Shown here: positions 54,368 through 63,395 of the stretch, in pieces | Layout: the number at the start of each line of letters is the position of its first letter | Position numbering within the stretch: the first letter of the stretch is position 1 | Source of the DNA: Gammaproteobacteria bacterium | Lineage (GTDB): Bacteria > Pseudomonadota > Gammaproteobacteria > Xanthomonadales > SZUA-36 | Direction: 5' to 3' | NCBI GenBank assembly: GCA_021772915.1 | Contig: JAJFLB010000016.1 | Coordinates: forward strand, 62,001-126,000 | DNA length: 64,000 bases | Position numbers and translations under genes: made by a program | The notes under the pieces: generated by a model | The model's database searches: none | Told to the model about the DNA's origin: nothing | What the model saw: the letters and a program-made list of their open reading frames with translations, nothing else

Positions 54368-56539
54368 ATGTATACCAGAAAGCTACTACTCACTGTCGCC
54401 AGCTTTTCAATGCTTGGAAGCCTTACTTGCAATATCGCACTGGCTCAAAGCAATCAGGAAGCAACCGTTTTTGAGGAGGTTATCGTAACCGCCACAAAAC
54501 GCGCACTAAGCATTTACGATGTACCGGTGGCCATCAGCGCATTCACCGCTGACACCATTGAAAAACAGGGCATCAGAGACTTGACCGATATCGGCAAGTT
54601 CGTACCCAATATGAACGTAACGGGCTTTTCCGCCGGCCACACCTCATCCACCAACCCGTTTATCCGTGGTATCGGTCTGCAAGATCACCTCATCACCACC
54701 GACCCTGGTGTGGGTGTGTATGTAGATGGTGTATATCTCGGTCGCCAGGTGGGCCAGAACTGGAGTCTGGCGAATATAGAGCGCGTAGAAGTGCTCAGGG
54801 GCCCACAGGGGACCCTTTACGGCCGTAACTCCATCGGTGGCGCTATCAACATCATCACGACCCAGCCGGGGGCAAAAGAAGGCGGACGTGTGAGTGCTAC
54901 CATTGGCAGCCGTGGACGCGTAAACGCCGAACTCTACGGGAACTTCAATCTCTCAGAAACCGTAGCCGTATCCGCAACCGCCGCTTATACAAAACGTGGT
55001 GGTCTGGGCGAGTTTCTCAATGTTAATACCGATCTTGAAGTGGGTGAAAACCGTGACTTTGCCGGACGTGTTGCGGTTAAGTGGCAGCCCAACGATGATT
55101 TCTCTTTACTCATTGCGGTAGACGGCAATGATGGCAAAGGTGGTCTGCGTCCTTACACCACGCTGATTGACGAAGTACCCAATGGTGCGGCTTACGCGGC
55201 CGGCTTTCGCAACTCTGACGTCTCTGCCGACCCTTACGACAACAATACCGGTCAGGCTGACCAGACTGAGGTTACCAACGAGGCCCGTGGCATCGCCATA
55301 ACTGCCAACTACGCGATCAACGACGAGCTCAGTGCCAAGTTAATTTTCAGCGACCGTCACTCCGAGTATGAAGCGGGGCTCGACGATGACAGCCTTATTG
55401 AGAACTTTCTGACCTTCCCTGAAGTGGGCGAAGCGGACCAAACCTCCGTTGAACTGCAATTCAGTGGTGATTATGGCAGCTGGGATTTCGTCGCTGGTCT
55501 GTACTACTTCACCGAAGACGGTTTCGGGCGTCAGGACAACACCGTGTTCACGTTCTTCCCGGGTAACGACAACCTCACACAGGATATGGAAAGCAAGGCT
55601 ATTTACGGCAATGTTGGTTTCCAGGTCAATGATCGCCTGCGTCTTTCGGGTGGCCTGAGGTTTACAGATGATGAGAAACAAGCCGGCTTTAATATCAATG
55701 ACAGCCTGGTTGACGCAATGGCTGAGCGCGACTGGTCTGAGACGTCCTGGGAAATCGCCGCGAACTATGAAATTAATGAAAATATGAGCGCCTACGGAAC
55801 CATTCAGAACGGCTACCAGTCCGGTCAATTTCCGCCACGGCCATTTTGTCTGTTCGGTTTCATAGATTTCAGCTTTCCGGGCAACGTCAGCACACCAAAT
55901 TGTTTTGAGGCCAATGAAAACGTCACCGCCATCAACTACGAAGTGGGTCTGAAGGGCGAGCCCTTTCCCAACCTGCGTATGAGCCTGGCCGTGTTTTTCA
56001 CCGATTATTCCGACCTGCCCTACCAGGTCAGCACCACCACGGGGGGTGGTTTTGACACCCGCAACCTTATCGTGGATCAAGAGTCCCTTGGTTTTGAGTG
56101 GGAAAGCTCATGGCGTGTCAGCGACAACTTCTTGCTGCACACCTCGGTTGGCTTGATAGACGTAGATGTTGATGACCCGATAGCCGTCGCTCCGCTGACC
56201 CCGGACCTGACCGTTTCCATCAGCCCCGAGTTCACCACCACTCTGGGTAACGGCGCCGAACTGCGTCTGCGTGCTGACTGGTCATATCGGGATGATATGT
56301 TTGGTGAGCCCACTGCTGATCCGGGTCGATTTACTGCGATCGACAGTCGCGACCTGCTCAACTTCAATGTCACCTATACACCTGCCAACGCCAATTGGGA
56401 TGTTTCTGTTTATGGTACCAATGTTACCGACGAGCGCTATGACAACGCACGTTTGAATACCGGTGACTATCTTCTGGTCATACTCAGTAATGATGCCAGC
56501 GAGTTTGGTGTGCGTGTGACCAGCTATTTCGGGCAATAA
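54368..56539 (+). CDS. TonB-dependent outer-membrane receptor
   Basis: A 723-residue receptor with signal peptide (LLLTVASFSMLGSLTCNIALA), TonB-box-like VFEEVIVTATKRALSIYDV, plug segments (FIRGIGLQDHLITTDPGVG, VLRGPQGTLYGRNSIGGAIN) and a barrel ending in VRVTSYFGQ. It imports a TonB-dependent substrate. It is a different subfamily member from the 34522 receptor. It is divergent from the MCE operon and may import a substrate for the nearby acyl-CoA pathway. A 16-base hairpin follows at 56547-56582. Confidence 0.92.
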   Translation: MYTRKLLLTVASFSMLGSLTCNIALAQSNQEATVFEEVIVTATKRALSIYDVPVAISAFTADTIEKQGIRDLTDIGKFVPNMNVTGFSAGHTSSTNPFIRGIGLQDHLITTDPGVGVYVDGVYLGRQVGQNWSLANIERVEVLRGPQGTLYGRNSIGGAINIITTQPGAKEGGRVSATIGSRGRVNAELYGNFNLSETVAVSATAAYTKRGGLGEFLNVNTDLEVGENRDFAGRVAVKWQPNDDFSLLIAVDGNDGKGGLRPYTTLIDEVPNGAAYAAGFRNSDVSADPYDNNTGQADQTEVTNEARGIAITANYAINDELSAKLIFSDRHSEYEAGLDDDSLIENFLTFPEVGEADQTSVELQFSGDYGSWDFVAGLYYFTEDGFGRQDNTVFTFFPGNDNLTQDMESKAIYGNVGFQVNDRLRLSGGLRFTDDEKQAGFNINDSLVDAMAERDWSETSWEIAANYEINENMSAYGTIQNGYQSGQFPPRPFCLFGFIDFSFPGNVSTPNCFEANENVTAINYEVGLKGEPFPNLRMSLAVFFTDYSDLPYQVSTTTGGGFDTRNLIVDQESLGFEWESSWRVSDNFLLHTSVGLIDVDVDDPIAVAPLTPDLTVSISPEFTTTLGNGAELRLRADWSYRDDMFGEPTADPGRFTAIDSRDLLNFNVTYTPANANWDVSVYGTNVTDERYDNARLNTGDYLLVILSNDASEFGVRVTSYFGQ

Positions 56540-56546
56540 AGTAAGC

Positions 56547-56582
56547 ACAGGTTCCTGACGGGTCCGCCCGTCAGGAACCTGT
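56547..56582 (+). terminator. Strong hairpin, likely terminator, after the TonB receptor gene
   Basis: A perfect 16-base stem (ACAGGTTCCTGACGGG and its complement) with a 4-base loop, 8 bases after the receptor stop. The 3' side has only CTGTTTCG, so U-tract quality is modest, but stem strength is high. Confidence 0.8.
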
Positions 56583-56875
56583 CTGTTTCGCCCAGATTAT
56601 CAACACGGATTACGTAGGACCGACGAGCTGGCTCGTCGGGAACCCGACAGATCCGTACAAAACATTCCCGATGAGCAAGCTCATCGGTCCTACAATCCAG
56701 TGTTCTCCGCACGCAAGCCCGCTTATTTAAAGCATTGTTCAAAACAGCGTACACAATACATTTTGAGCCCACTATGCTATTTTTAACTTGTGAGATAACT
56801 AAAATAATTGCAGGGAGTCTCTGACCCAAATCATCCACAATCAGATCAGAGTCTGCCTGAATTGGGGCCGCATTT
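56583..56875. repeat. Spacer with two facing REPs
   Basis: REPs at 56614-56643 (arms GACGAGC/GCTCGTC) and inverted 56665-56693 (arms GATGAGC/GCTCATC). The rest of the spacer before the Popeye-domain gene has no ORF. A possible promoter for the signalling cluster must lie in the last 180 bases; no clear -10 box was found. Confidence 0.8.
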
Positions 56876-57583
56876 ATGACCAAAGACCTGCTGGAGCTTA
56901 TTTACTACCTGCTGTATGGATTCGCTTTTGGTGCTTCCATGCTGGCCTTCCTCATGACAAGTATCCAGAAGCTTCGCTTTCTGATCGTGCTTTCGTCCAC
57001 CGCCTACACAATCTATTACTATTTTTACCCGGCTGAACCATTGTGGCTTGATGTTGGCTCTGAATTGGCGCTGGTCGCCATCAACGGTTTCATGATCCTT
57101 TATTTGATCTGGAGTAACTCCAGGGTCAAATTTGACCAGCGTGAACAGTTTTTGTACGAAACCGAGTTCTCGGGGTTGACCCGGGTTGAGTTCAATCAAC
57201 TTCTGAATATAAGCGAATGGCAACTCAACGGAGAGGGTTACGTGTATACCGTTGTGGGCCATGCATTAGAGAATATCTTCTACCTTGTCTCAGGGCACGT
57301 GGAGGCGGAATTGCCAGATGGCAATGTCGTCAACGTAGGACAGGGTAACGTCATCGGTGAAGTCAGTTACCGGCTCAAGTGCCCGGCTTCAGCAACCGTT
57401 ACCAGTACGGAATCCTGTATGTGTCTGTGCTGGAACCAGGAAGAGCTACGCGCCTTGTGTACAAAGAATGAAGAAATCAAACGTGCCGTAGACCTCGTAC
57501 TATCTTCACACATGGCGCAGAAACTGTCTGACACATCAGAGGACGACAGTACGCAACAAACCCCGGTCGTAGAGCCAGGATAG
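56876..57583 (+). CDS. Popeye-domain membrane protein (cyclic-nucleotide-binding fold)
   Basis: A 235-residue protein with about three N-terminal membrane helices (residues 8-82) and a C-terminal cNMP-binding-like domain. The layout and details match eukaryotic POPDC proteins: three helices, then FSGLTRVEFNQLL, YLVSGHVEAELPDGNV, VIGEVSY, and a late CMCLCWNQEELRALC that parallels the CRFLCWSRERL segment of POPDC1. The classical CRP-type phosphate-binding Arg is absent (PASATV instead of RxA), as in Popeye proteins. POPDC binds cAMP in animals; ligand binding here is an inference. The gene overlaps DUF3307 and lies just before a class III cyclase gene. Confidence 0.8.
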   Translation: MTKDLLELIYYLLYGFAFGASMLAFLMTSIQKLRFLIVLSSTAYTIYYYFYPAEPLWLDVGSELALVAINGFMILYLIWSNSRVKFDQREQFLYETEFSGLTRVEFNQLLNISEWQLNGEGYVYTVVGHALENIFYLVSGHVEAELPDGNVVNVGQGNVIGEVSYRLKCPASATVTSTESCMCLCWNQEELRALCTKNEEIKRAVDLVLSSHMAQKLSDTSEDDSTQQTPVVEPG

Positions 57584-57924
57584 TGTCACTTTTCTTTCAA
57601 TTTCTAGTGGGTCATGCCTTTGGCGACTATGTTTTCCAAAGACAGATCATGGCAACCGCCAAAAGTCGGCACGCCGAAATTCACCAAACCAGCAGCAAGG
57701 GATTCCCAGGCTGGTACTACTGGTTGATATCACATGCCCTGGTCCACGCCGGTGCAGTATTCATCATCAGCGGCAGCCCGCTGCTGGGAATAATCGAGGC
57801 TGTACTGCATACGATCATTGATTTTTGCAAGTGTGAGCACTGGATTGGAATACACCTTGATCAAACGCTGCACATTTTGTGCAAGCTTGCCTATGTTTAT
57901 GTCATTTATAATGGTTGGGTGTGA
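57583..57924 (+). CDS. DUF3307 membrane protein
   Basis: A 113-residue protein with about three hydrophobic segments and the DUF3307 pattern: FLVGHAFGDYVFQRQIMATA at the start, HALVHAGAVFI, and HTIIDFCKCEHWIGIHLDQTLH. Start GTG 57583 overlaps the Popeye gene stop as TAGTG, so translation is coupled. Function of DUF3307 is unknown. Its tight link with the Popeye gene suggests a shared role. Confidence 0.82.
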   Translation: MSLFFQFLVGHAFGDYVFQRQIMATAKSRHAEIHQTSSKGFPGWYYWLISHALVHAGAVFIISGSPLLGIIEAVLHTIIDFCKCEHWIGIHLDQTLHILCKLAYVYVIYNGWV

Positions 57925-57951
57925 CATGCGCCCTCCCCCTTTATAGACATC

Positions 57952-59904
57952 GTGTCTGAGCAACAGCCATCACGCAGAGACAGCGCGCGACTGGATATAT
58001 TGCGCCAGGAGTTGCTCTCCCCGGTGGTTTCCGTCGATGGCCATGCAGATTTGTTGCAGGGACTAATCAAGAACACAGACTGTCTGGCCGACCTGGAAAA
58101 GATCAAAACCGCGGCAACCCAGACACGCACATTGGTCGCCGCGATGCTGGCTGCGGAAACTGAAAACCTCGCCGAAACTCAACGGGACAACCAACGATCC
58201 GGATTCAGACACGACTTGAGGAATTCGGTGGGTGCTATTTCAGGTTACTCGGAGATCATCCTCGAGGAACTTGAAGATGCTGATGAACTCAGCGAGGACA
58301 CCCGGGTTTATCTCGACCACCTGCAGACCGATTCCAACAAGTTGCTGGATATGCTCGATACACTCTTTCAGGATGACCACGAATCCGGTACAGACTCAGA
58401 GTCCGCCCTGGATTTGGACATCCATTCTGTGTTTGACAGTTTTGACCGCTCCGAAAAGGAAGACACCGAAACCATTACCGGGCGCATCCTGGTGGTAGAC
58501 GACAACGAAAGTAATCGCAATTTGCTGTCCCACCAATTGCAACAGCAGGGGCACGAAGTCAGTACTGTAGCGTCAGGACGGCAAGCCCTGGACTTGATAC
58601 CGGAGTCTGCACCGGACCTGATTCTGCTGGATTTATTCATGCCGGAAATGAATGGGTTCGATGTACTGCGGGAAATGCACCAGGACGAGGCCTTACGGGC
58701 AATTCCGGTCATTGTCATCACTGGATTGAGTGACAGGAGCGCCGCGGCCAAGTGCATTGAAGCGGGAGCCTTCGATATTCTGCTAAAACCCGTCAACCCG
58801 GTTTTGTTAAAGGCTCGTGTAGCCGGCTGCCTGGAACGTAAAGCATGGCATGACAAGGAGCAGGCCTACCAACAGGAACTGGAAAAAAGTTACACATTTA
58901 TCCGCAAGGTTTTTGGCAGATATATATCGGACGAGGTGGTCCAGGAGATTCTGGAAGCCGATGATGGCATGCAACTCGGCGGCGGAAAGCAGCAAATAAC
59001 CATCATCATGACCGATATCCGAGGCTTCAGCATGCTCAGCCAGGAACTGGATCCACAGGATTGCGTCAAGATGTTGAACAACTATTTTGGCGTCATGACG
59101 CCGCTTATCCAGAAATATGACGGCGTCATCAATGAATTTCTCGGGGACGCCATCCTGGCCATTTTCGGTGCCCCGGTCGTCAGCGACGACCACGCCCAAC
59201 AGGCCGTGGCCTGTGCCATTGAAATGCAGCAGGCCATGGGTGAAGTCAACCGCAATCACCATACCTGGGGTTTGCCTTCAATCGAAGTGGGTATCGCAGT
59301 CAATACCGGTGAGGTGGTGGTAGGTAACATTGGCTCCGAGAACCGATCCAAGTACGGCATCGTTGGTCACCACGTCAACCTGACCGCACGAATCGAGTCA
59401 TTTACCGTCGGTGGACAGGTGATGGTTTCCGAGTACACCGTAGCGGCACTGGGCTCACCGGTAACGGTGGCCACTTCCCTCGAGGTAGAAGCAAAAGGCA
59501 TCAAGAATCGTGTCAAAATTCATGAGATTACCGGCATTGGAGCACCTTACAACCTGCGACTTGAACAGGATGAGCAAACCGTCCTGCAACTACAGCAACC
59601 GTTGCCAGTGACCTTCAACCTGCTATCCGGGAAAGCGATTGCAGACGAACAGGTCAACGGTACACTGACGGCCGTAGCCGTCGATATCGCACACCTGGAG
59701 ACAGCATTTGAACTGGAAGTACTCAACAATCTGCGCATGCAACTACCGACTTTCGAGGCTTCGGAAGACGATCAGATTTTCAGCAAGGTAACCGGTGTTG
59801 TTGACGACACACCCGAGCAGAACAAGTACATTATCAAGTTAACATCAGCACCGCTTAGTGCCAGAGATTACATTCGCTCGCTGGCGGTCCTGCCCCAACA
59901 ATAA
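57952..59904 (+). CDS. HisKA-like/receiver/class III nucleotide cyclase fusion
   Basis: A 650-residue cytoplasmic protein. Residues about 80-150 resemble a histidine-kinase dimerisation helix pair (FRHDLRNSVGAISGYSE, His87) with no ATPase domain. Residues 175-300 are a receiver (RILVVDDNESNRNLL; phosphoacceptor Asp227 in ILLDLFMPEMNGF; Lys in LLKPVNP). Residues 345-530 are a class III cyclase with metal-binding Asp355 (IIMTDIRGFS) and Asp399 (NEFLGDAILAIFG), and the transition-state Asn and Arg in HHVNLTARIES. The base-contacting Lys is Glu395, as in guanylate cyclases, so ATP or GTP preference is open. The start is GTG 57952. A receiver gene and a hybrid kinase follow. Confidence 0.87.
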   Translation: MSEQQPSRRDSARLDILRQELLSPVVSVDGHADLLQGLIKNTDCLADLEKIKTAATQTRTLVAAMLAAETENLAETQRDNQRSGFRHDLRNSVGAISGYSEIILEELEDADELSEDTRVYLDHLQTDSNKLLDMLDTLFQDDHESGTDSESALDLDIHSVFDSFDRSEKEDTETITGRILVVDDNESNRNLLSHQLQQQGHEVSTVASGRQALDLIPESAPDLILLDLFMPEMNGFDVLREMHQDEALRAIPVIVITGLSDRSAAAKCIEAGAFDILLKPVNPVLLKARVAGCLERKAWHDKEQAYQQELEKSYTFIRKVFGRYISDEVVQEILEADDGMQLGGGKQQITIIMTDIRGFSMLSQELDPQDCVKMLNNYFGVMTPLIQKYDGVINEFLGDAILAIFGAPVVSDDHAQQAVACAIEMQQAMGEVNRNHHTWGLPSIEVGIAVNTGEVVVGNIGSENRSKYGIVGHHVNLTARIESFTVGGQVMVSEYTVAALGSPVTVATSLEVEAKGIKNRVKIHEITGIGAPYNLRLEQDEQTVLQLQQPLPVTFNLLSGKAIADEQVNGTLTAVAVDIAHLETAFELEVLNNLRMQLPTFEASEDDQIFSKVTGVVDDTPEQNKYIIKLTSAPLSARDYIRSLAVLPQQ

Positions 59905-59915
59905 GGAGGTAAAAC

Positions 59916-60275
59916 ATGGCCAAGATACTCATTGTTGAAGACAACGAAATGAACCGCGACATGCTCAGCCGCAGACTCAAACGAAAGGGTTTTGAGATTG
60001 AAGTTGCGGTTGATGGGCAACAGGGTGTGGAAATGGCATCGGCAACCATGCCTGATGTGGTTTTGATGGATATGAGTCTGCCGGTGAAAGACGGCTGGAC
60101 AGCCACCCGCGAACTGAAAGCCAATGAGGCCACAGCGGGTTTGAAAATAATCTCACTGACAGCCCATGCCATGGATGGTGACCGGCAAAAAGCACTGGCG
60201 GCAGGCTGTGATGACTATGACACCAAACCAATTGATTTAAAACGTTTATTGGGAAAAATAAAAGCGCTTCTCTGA
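59916..60275 (+). CDS. Single-domain response regulator (CheY-like)
   Basis: A 119-residue lone receiver. It has ILIVEDNEMNRDML, the phosphoacceptor Asp52 in VVLMDMSLPVKDGW, Thr in ISLTAHAM and Lys in DTKPIDLKRLL. AAGGAGGT at 59903-59910 gives it a very strong ribosome-binding site. It has no output domain, so it probably relays phosphate between the downstream hybrid kinase and another protein, perhaps the cyclase upstream. 11 bases after the cyclase stop. Confidence 0.93.
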   Translation: MAKILIVEDNEMNRDMLSRRLKRKGFEIEVAVDGQQGVEMASATMPDVVLMDMSLPVKDGWTATRELKANEATAGLKIISLTAHAMDGDRQKALAAGCDDYDTKPIDLKRLLGKIKALL

Positions 60276-60305
60276 CCCGAATAACTCACTAAAGCGGATG
60301 ACAAA

Positions 60306-62579
60306 ATGAATCTGAGTAAACGCATCGCACTGACTTCATCGGTGATCCTGGTTTTTTTCTTTTTTGCCGTGGTGGTATTTCTATGGTCCAGCAAGGTCAG
60401 TCGTGAGAAGGTCTCCAGTCTGCAATCGGTTATACGTACGCAGTACCTGGTCGGAGATATTTCGCAACAACTGACCGAACTCAATACCCGTCTGAAAGTG
60501 TATGACACGCTGGCCTCGGCCCAGAGTAAAACCGAGCTCACAGAAGATGAACAGAACAACCTGCTGACCAAGATCGTCAAGATCGCCGAGGCCCTGGCGT
60601 CACTGCGCGCAATCGCTGGCGACCATGTGACCGTTCAGCTGATCGGTGTGAAAACAGCCGGAGACATTATTACCCAGTGGAGTGCATTGATCAGTCGCGC
60701 AGAGGAGGTTGGACAACCGGTGCAGATTTATTCCATGGTCGCATTCGGCTCAGAATTCGACACTGCCCGAAGTCAGCTCGCTGAAGATGCCATTTCACTC
60801 AGGTCCCAGTCATCTGATCTGAACATGGAAATTGACGAAGTTGAAGCACTGACCTACCGCGTATCACTGGCGGTTTTTGTGATCTCGGCCTTGTCTGCAC
60901 TGATTTTGATTACCTTGCTGATACGGTATACACAAAAGTCACTCTTGGCCCTGCGCCGCGGAACGAGAGAATGGAGCAATGGCAATCTGACCCACCGTAT
61001 CGACGTCACCGGCAAAGGTGACCTCAGTGAGTTGGCTACCGCGTTCAACGACATGGCCGAAAAACTGGAAGCTTCCATGCAACAGGCACAGGAGGAGAAA
61101 TTAAGAGCCGATAAGGCCAACCAGGCCAAAAGTGGTTTCCTCGCCAACATGAGTCATGAGCTGAGAACACCCATGAACGCCATTCTCGGCTACAGTGAAA
61201 TGTTGCTGGAGGACATCGACGATGAAGTTGAACTGGATCTGGAAGAGGTTCAATCTGATCTGGGCAAAATCCATGCCGCCGGCAAACACCTGTTACAACT
61301 GATCAATGAAGTGCTGGACCTGTCAAAGGTTGAGTCCGGCAAGATGGGTCTTTACAACGAACAGGTGGATCTGGAGGAACTCGTCACCGATGTCGTCAGT
61401 ACCGTTCAACCCCTGGTTGCCAATTACGAAAACACCCTCAAGACGGTTTTTGAACTAGACAATACACAGATTTGCACGGACATCACCAAGTTCCGGCAAA
61501 TCCTGATGAACCTGCTTAGCAACGCGACCAAATTCACCAATAAAGGTACCATTACAGTCGCGGTAAACCGTTTCACGGAGAGTGAAACTGACACGATCAG
61601 CATTGCAATTACAGACACCGGCATCGGCATGACCGCTGAGCAGCTGGAAAAGGTATTCGAAGAATTTACCCAGGCTGACGATTCAACCACGCGTGAATTT
61701 GGTGGCACGGGACTTGGGTTGGCCATCTGCAAGAAATTCGCTGAATTGATGCATGGCCGAATCGAGGTTGAAAGCACCCCCGGTGAAGGCACCTGTTTCA
61801 CTTTTGTCGTTCCTGCCCTAGCTGAAGATGACAAATCCGAAGAAAAACCGGAAAGCCAGGTGGAAACCAGCGAACAAGAAGAGCTTGAGGGACTGGCCAC
61901 GGTATTGGTAGTGGATGATGACGAAGATTCACTGGAACTCTCAACGCGCATCCTTGCCAAGAATGGTTACTCGGTTATCACAGCCACCGGTGGTGCCGCC
62001 GGGATTGAGTTGGCCCTGGAACATCACCCGGACATCATCGTCCTCGATGTTATCATGCCAGAAATTGACGGATGGCAAGTCCTTGAAAAGTTACGAGAAA
62101 ATCAGGAAACTGCCAATATTCCCATTATTATGCAATCCATGCTGAGCGAACGTGAGCTGGGCATGGCACTGGGCGCGGATGATTATCTGACCAAACCAGT
62201 AGACAAATCCGACCTGCCCAATGCCGTCAGAAAACTACTACCTGACCTGAATTTGGACAAGGGTGTGCTCATTATTGAAGAGGGCTCGAAACTTTTGGGT
62301 TTACTTGAAAAAGCAAGCGGCGATGAGCCCTTTGAAGTTCGACAAACTGCCGATCTTGAACAAGCCAGCCTATGGATGTCGGAACGTGAGTTCGACGTAA
62401 TACTGGTCGGCCGACATTCAGAAATGGATGGCGTTTCCAAATTCATGGAACAGGTTGAAAGTACCGAGGAGCACAGCACTACACCCATGTTGCTACTGAA
62501 TTCCCTACAGCTCAAATCAATGAATACGGATCAGCTACTGAGCTACATCCGCATACACCAAAGCCCCGAGGAGGCATAG
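60306..62579 (+). CDS. Hybrid sensor histidine kinase with two receiver-like domains
   Basis: A 757-residue kinase. Two membrane helices (residues about 7-28 and 190-215) enclose a periplasmic region; a HAMP domain follows to about 275. The HisKA motif [18 protein letters not shown] holds His283; the ATPase has [20 protein letters not shown] and [14 protein letters not shown] receiver (residues 533-650) has [13 protein letters not shown] and Asp581 ([12 protein letters not shown]). The C-terminal 100 residues have a receiver-like fold pattern (VLIIEEG, then [15 protein letters not shown]) in which the phosphoacceptor Asp is replaced. Part of the cyclase-receiver operon; a phosphorelay to the cyclase receiver is plausible. 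Confidence 0.9.
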   Translation: MNLSKRIALTSSVILVFFFFAVVVFLWSSKVSREKVSSLQSVIRTQYLVGDISQQLTELNTRLKVYDTLASAQSKTELTEDEQNNLLTKIVKIAEALASLRAIAGDHVTVQLIGVKTAGDIITQWSALISRAEEVGQPVQIYSMVAFGSEFDTARSQLAEDAISLRSQSSDLNMEIDEVEALTYRVSLAVFVISALSALILITLLIRYTQKSLLALRRGTREWSNGNLTHRIDVTGKGDLSELATAFNDMAEKLEASMQQAQEEKLRADKANQAKSGFLANMSHELRTPMNAILGYSEMLLEDIDDEVELDLEEVQSDLGKIHAAGKHLLQLINEVLDLSKVESGKMGLYNEQVDLEELVTDVVSTVQPLVANYENTLKTVFELDNTQICTDITKFRQILMNLLSNATKFTNKGTITVAVNRFTESETDTISIAITDTGIGMTAEQLEKVFEEFTQADDSTTREFGGTGLGLAICKKFAELMHGRIEVESTPGEGTCFTFVVPALAEDDKSEEKPESQVETSEQEELEGLATVLVVDDDEDSLELSTRILAKNGYSVITATGGAAGIELALEHHPDIIVLDVIMPEIDGWQVLEKLRENQETANIPIIMQSMLSERELGMALGADDYLTKPVDKSDLPNAVRKLLPDLNLDKGVLIIEEGSKLLGLLEKASGDEPFEVRQTADLEQASLWMSEREFDVILVGRHSEMDGVSKFMEQVESTEEHSTTPMLLLNSLQLKSMNTDQLLSYIRIHQSPEEA

Positions 62580-62613
62580 GGTCCGAAAACAGACCCCAGG
62601 GTAGTGTTAACGT

Positions 62614-63225
62614 CTAATTACCCAGGGTAAGATTTTTCATTCTCTCCAGCGTTGCCGTCAATACCTGCTGTTCTTTAAGCAAAACATCACGCTCCGCAAG
62701 CAACGCATTGTATTGCCTTTGTCGTTCTGCCGTTTCTGCACTGGTTTTCGATTGCAGTTGCTCATACTCCGATTCTGCACCTACTGCCGCTGAAACCGCA
62801 GCCATCAACATATCGGTTTCCGAGCTGAATTTCCTGATTTTCCCCGGAATCACGCTGCTGGCAGCTATTAAAGCCATCTTTGCATTTTCCAGGCTGTGCC
62901 AGCTTTCATCGTTACCCAGGTAGATCAGCGCCTTCCCCAGGTGAGCCTGTCGACGGCGATTTGGGCTTGCAGAGTCATCAGATATTACCGCGTCGAAGCC
63001 ACTGGCTGCAGCTTTGTAGCTGCCCGCATTAAAAATATCACTGGCACCCGCCAGACCACCGGCGGGTGCCGCCCTTTCGGTACTGTCTGCGCCGGGTGAT
63101 TCACCCGGTGTAGTCGCGCATGCTACAAGACCCGCGCACACCAACATGACCGTTACCAGCCGAAAAACCTGCAACAGACTTGCAGCTATGCCAGGAGTGT
63201 CTGAAGTTATTCTCTTCGTATTCAT
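62614..63225 (-). CDS. Lipoprotein of unknown function
   Basis: A 203-residue protein with lipobox LVACA (Cys36) after a hydrophobic signal. The mature part starts with a Pro/Ser/Gly-rich stretch, then a helical TPR-like segment (YKAAASGFDAVISDD, ASPNRRRQAHLGKALIYLG) and a C-terminal coiled coil (residues about 155-200). I do not recognise the family. The TPR-like part suggests protein-protein contacts at the outer membrane. It is convergent with the hybrid kinase gene and divergent from the kinase-family gene at the right edge. Confidence 0.7.
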   Translation of the reverse strand: MNTKRITSDTPGIAASLLQVFRLVTVMLVCAGLVACATTPGESPGADSTERAAPAGGLAGASDIFNAGSYKAAASGFDAVISDDSASPNRRRQAHLGKALIYLGNDESWHSLENAKMALIAASSVIPGKIRKFSSETDMLMAAVSAAVGAESEYEQLQSKTSAETAERQRQYNALLAERDVLLKEQQVLTATLERMKNLTLGN

Positions 63226-63395
63226 GATGTTCTCTTATTGGCTGCGACTATGGGGTGAAGTATAAGACAATACCGACAGTTTTCCAGAGTTCGGTCTGGC
63301 ACGATCCAGTCACTACCTGAGAGGATAACAAATAGTGTAGTGTATTTCCCATAGACACTGAATAAACACCGGGTCACCCCATTGGAGAAACTTGT

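Noticed and set aside
55340..56080. 246-residue minus-strand ORF inside the TonB receptor gene
   Set aside because: The plus-strand receptor is unmistakable; no domain in the antisense frame.
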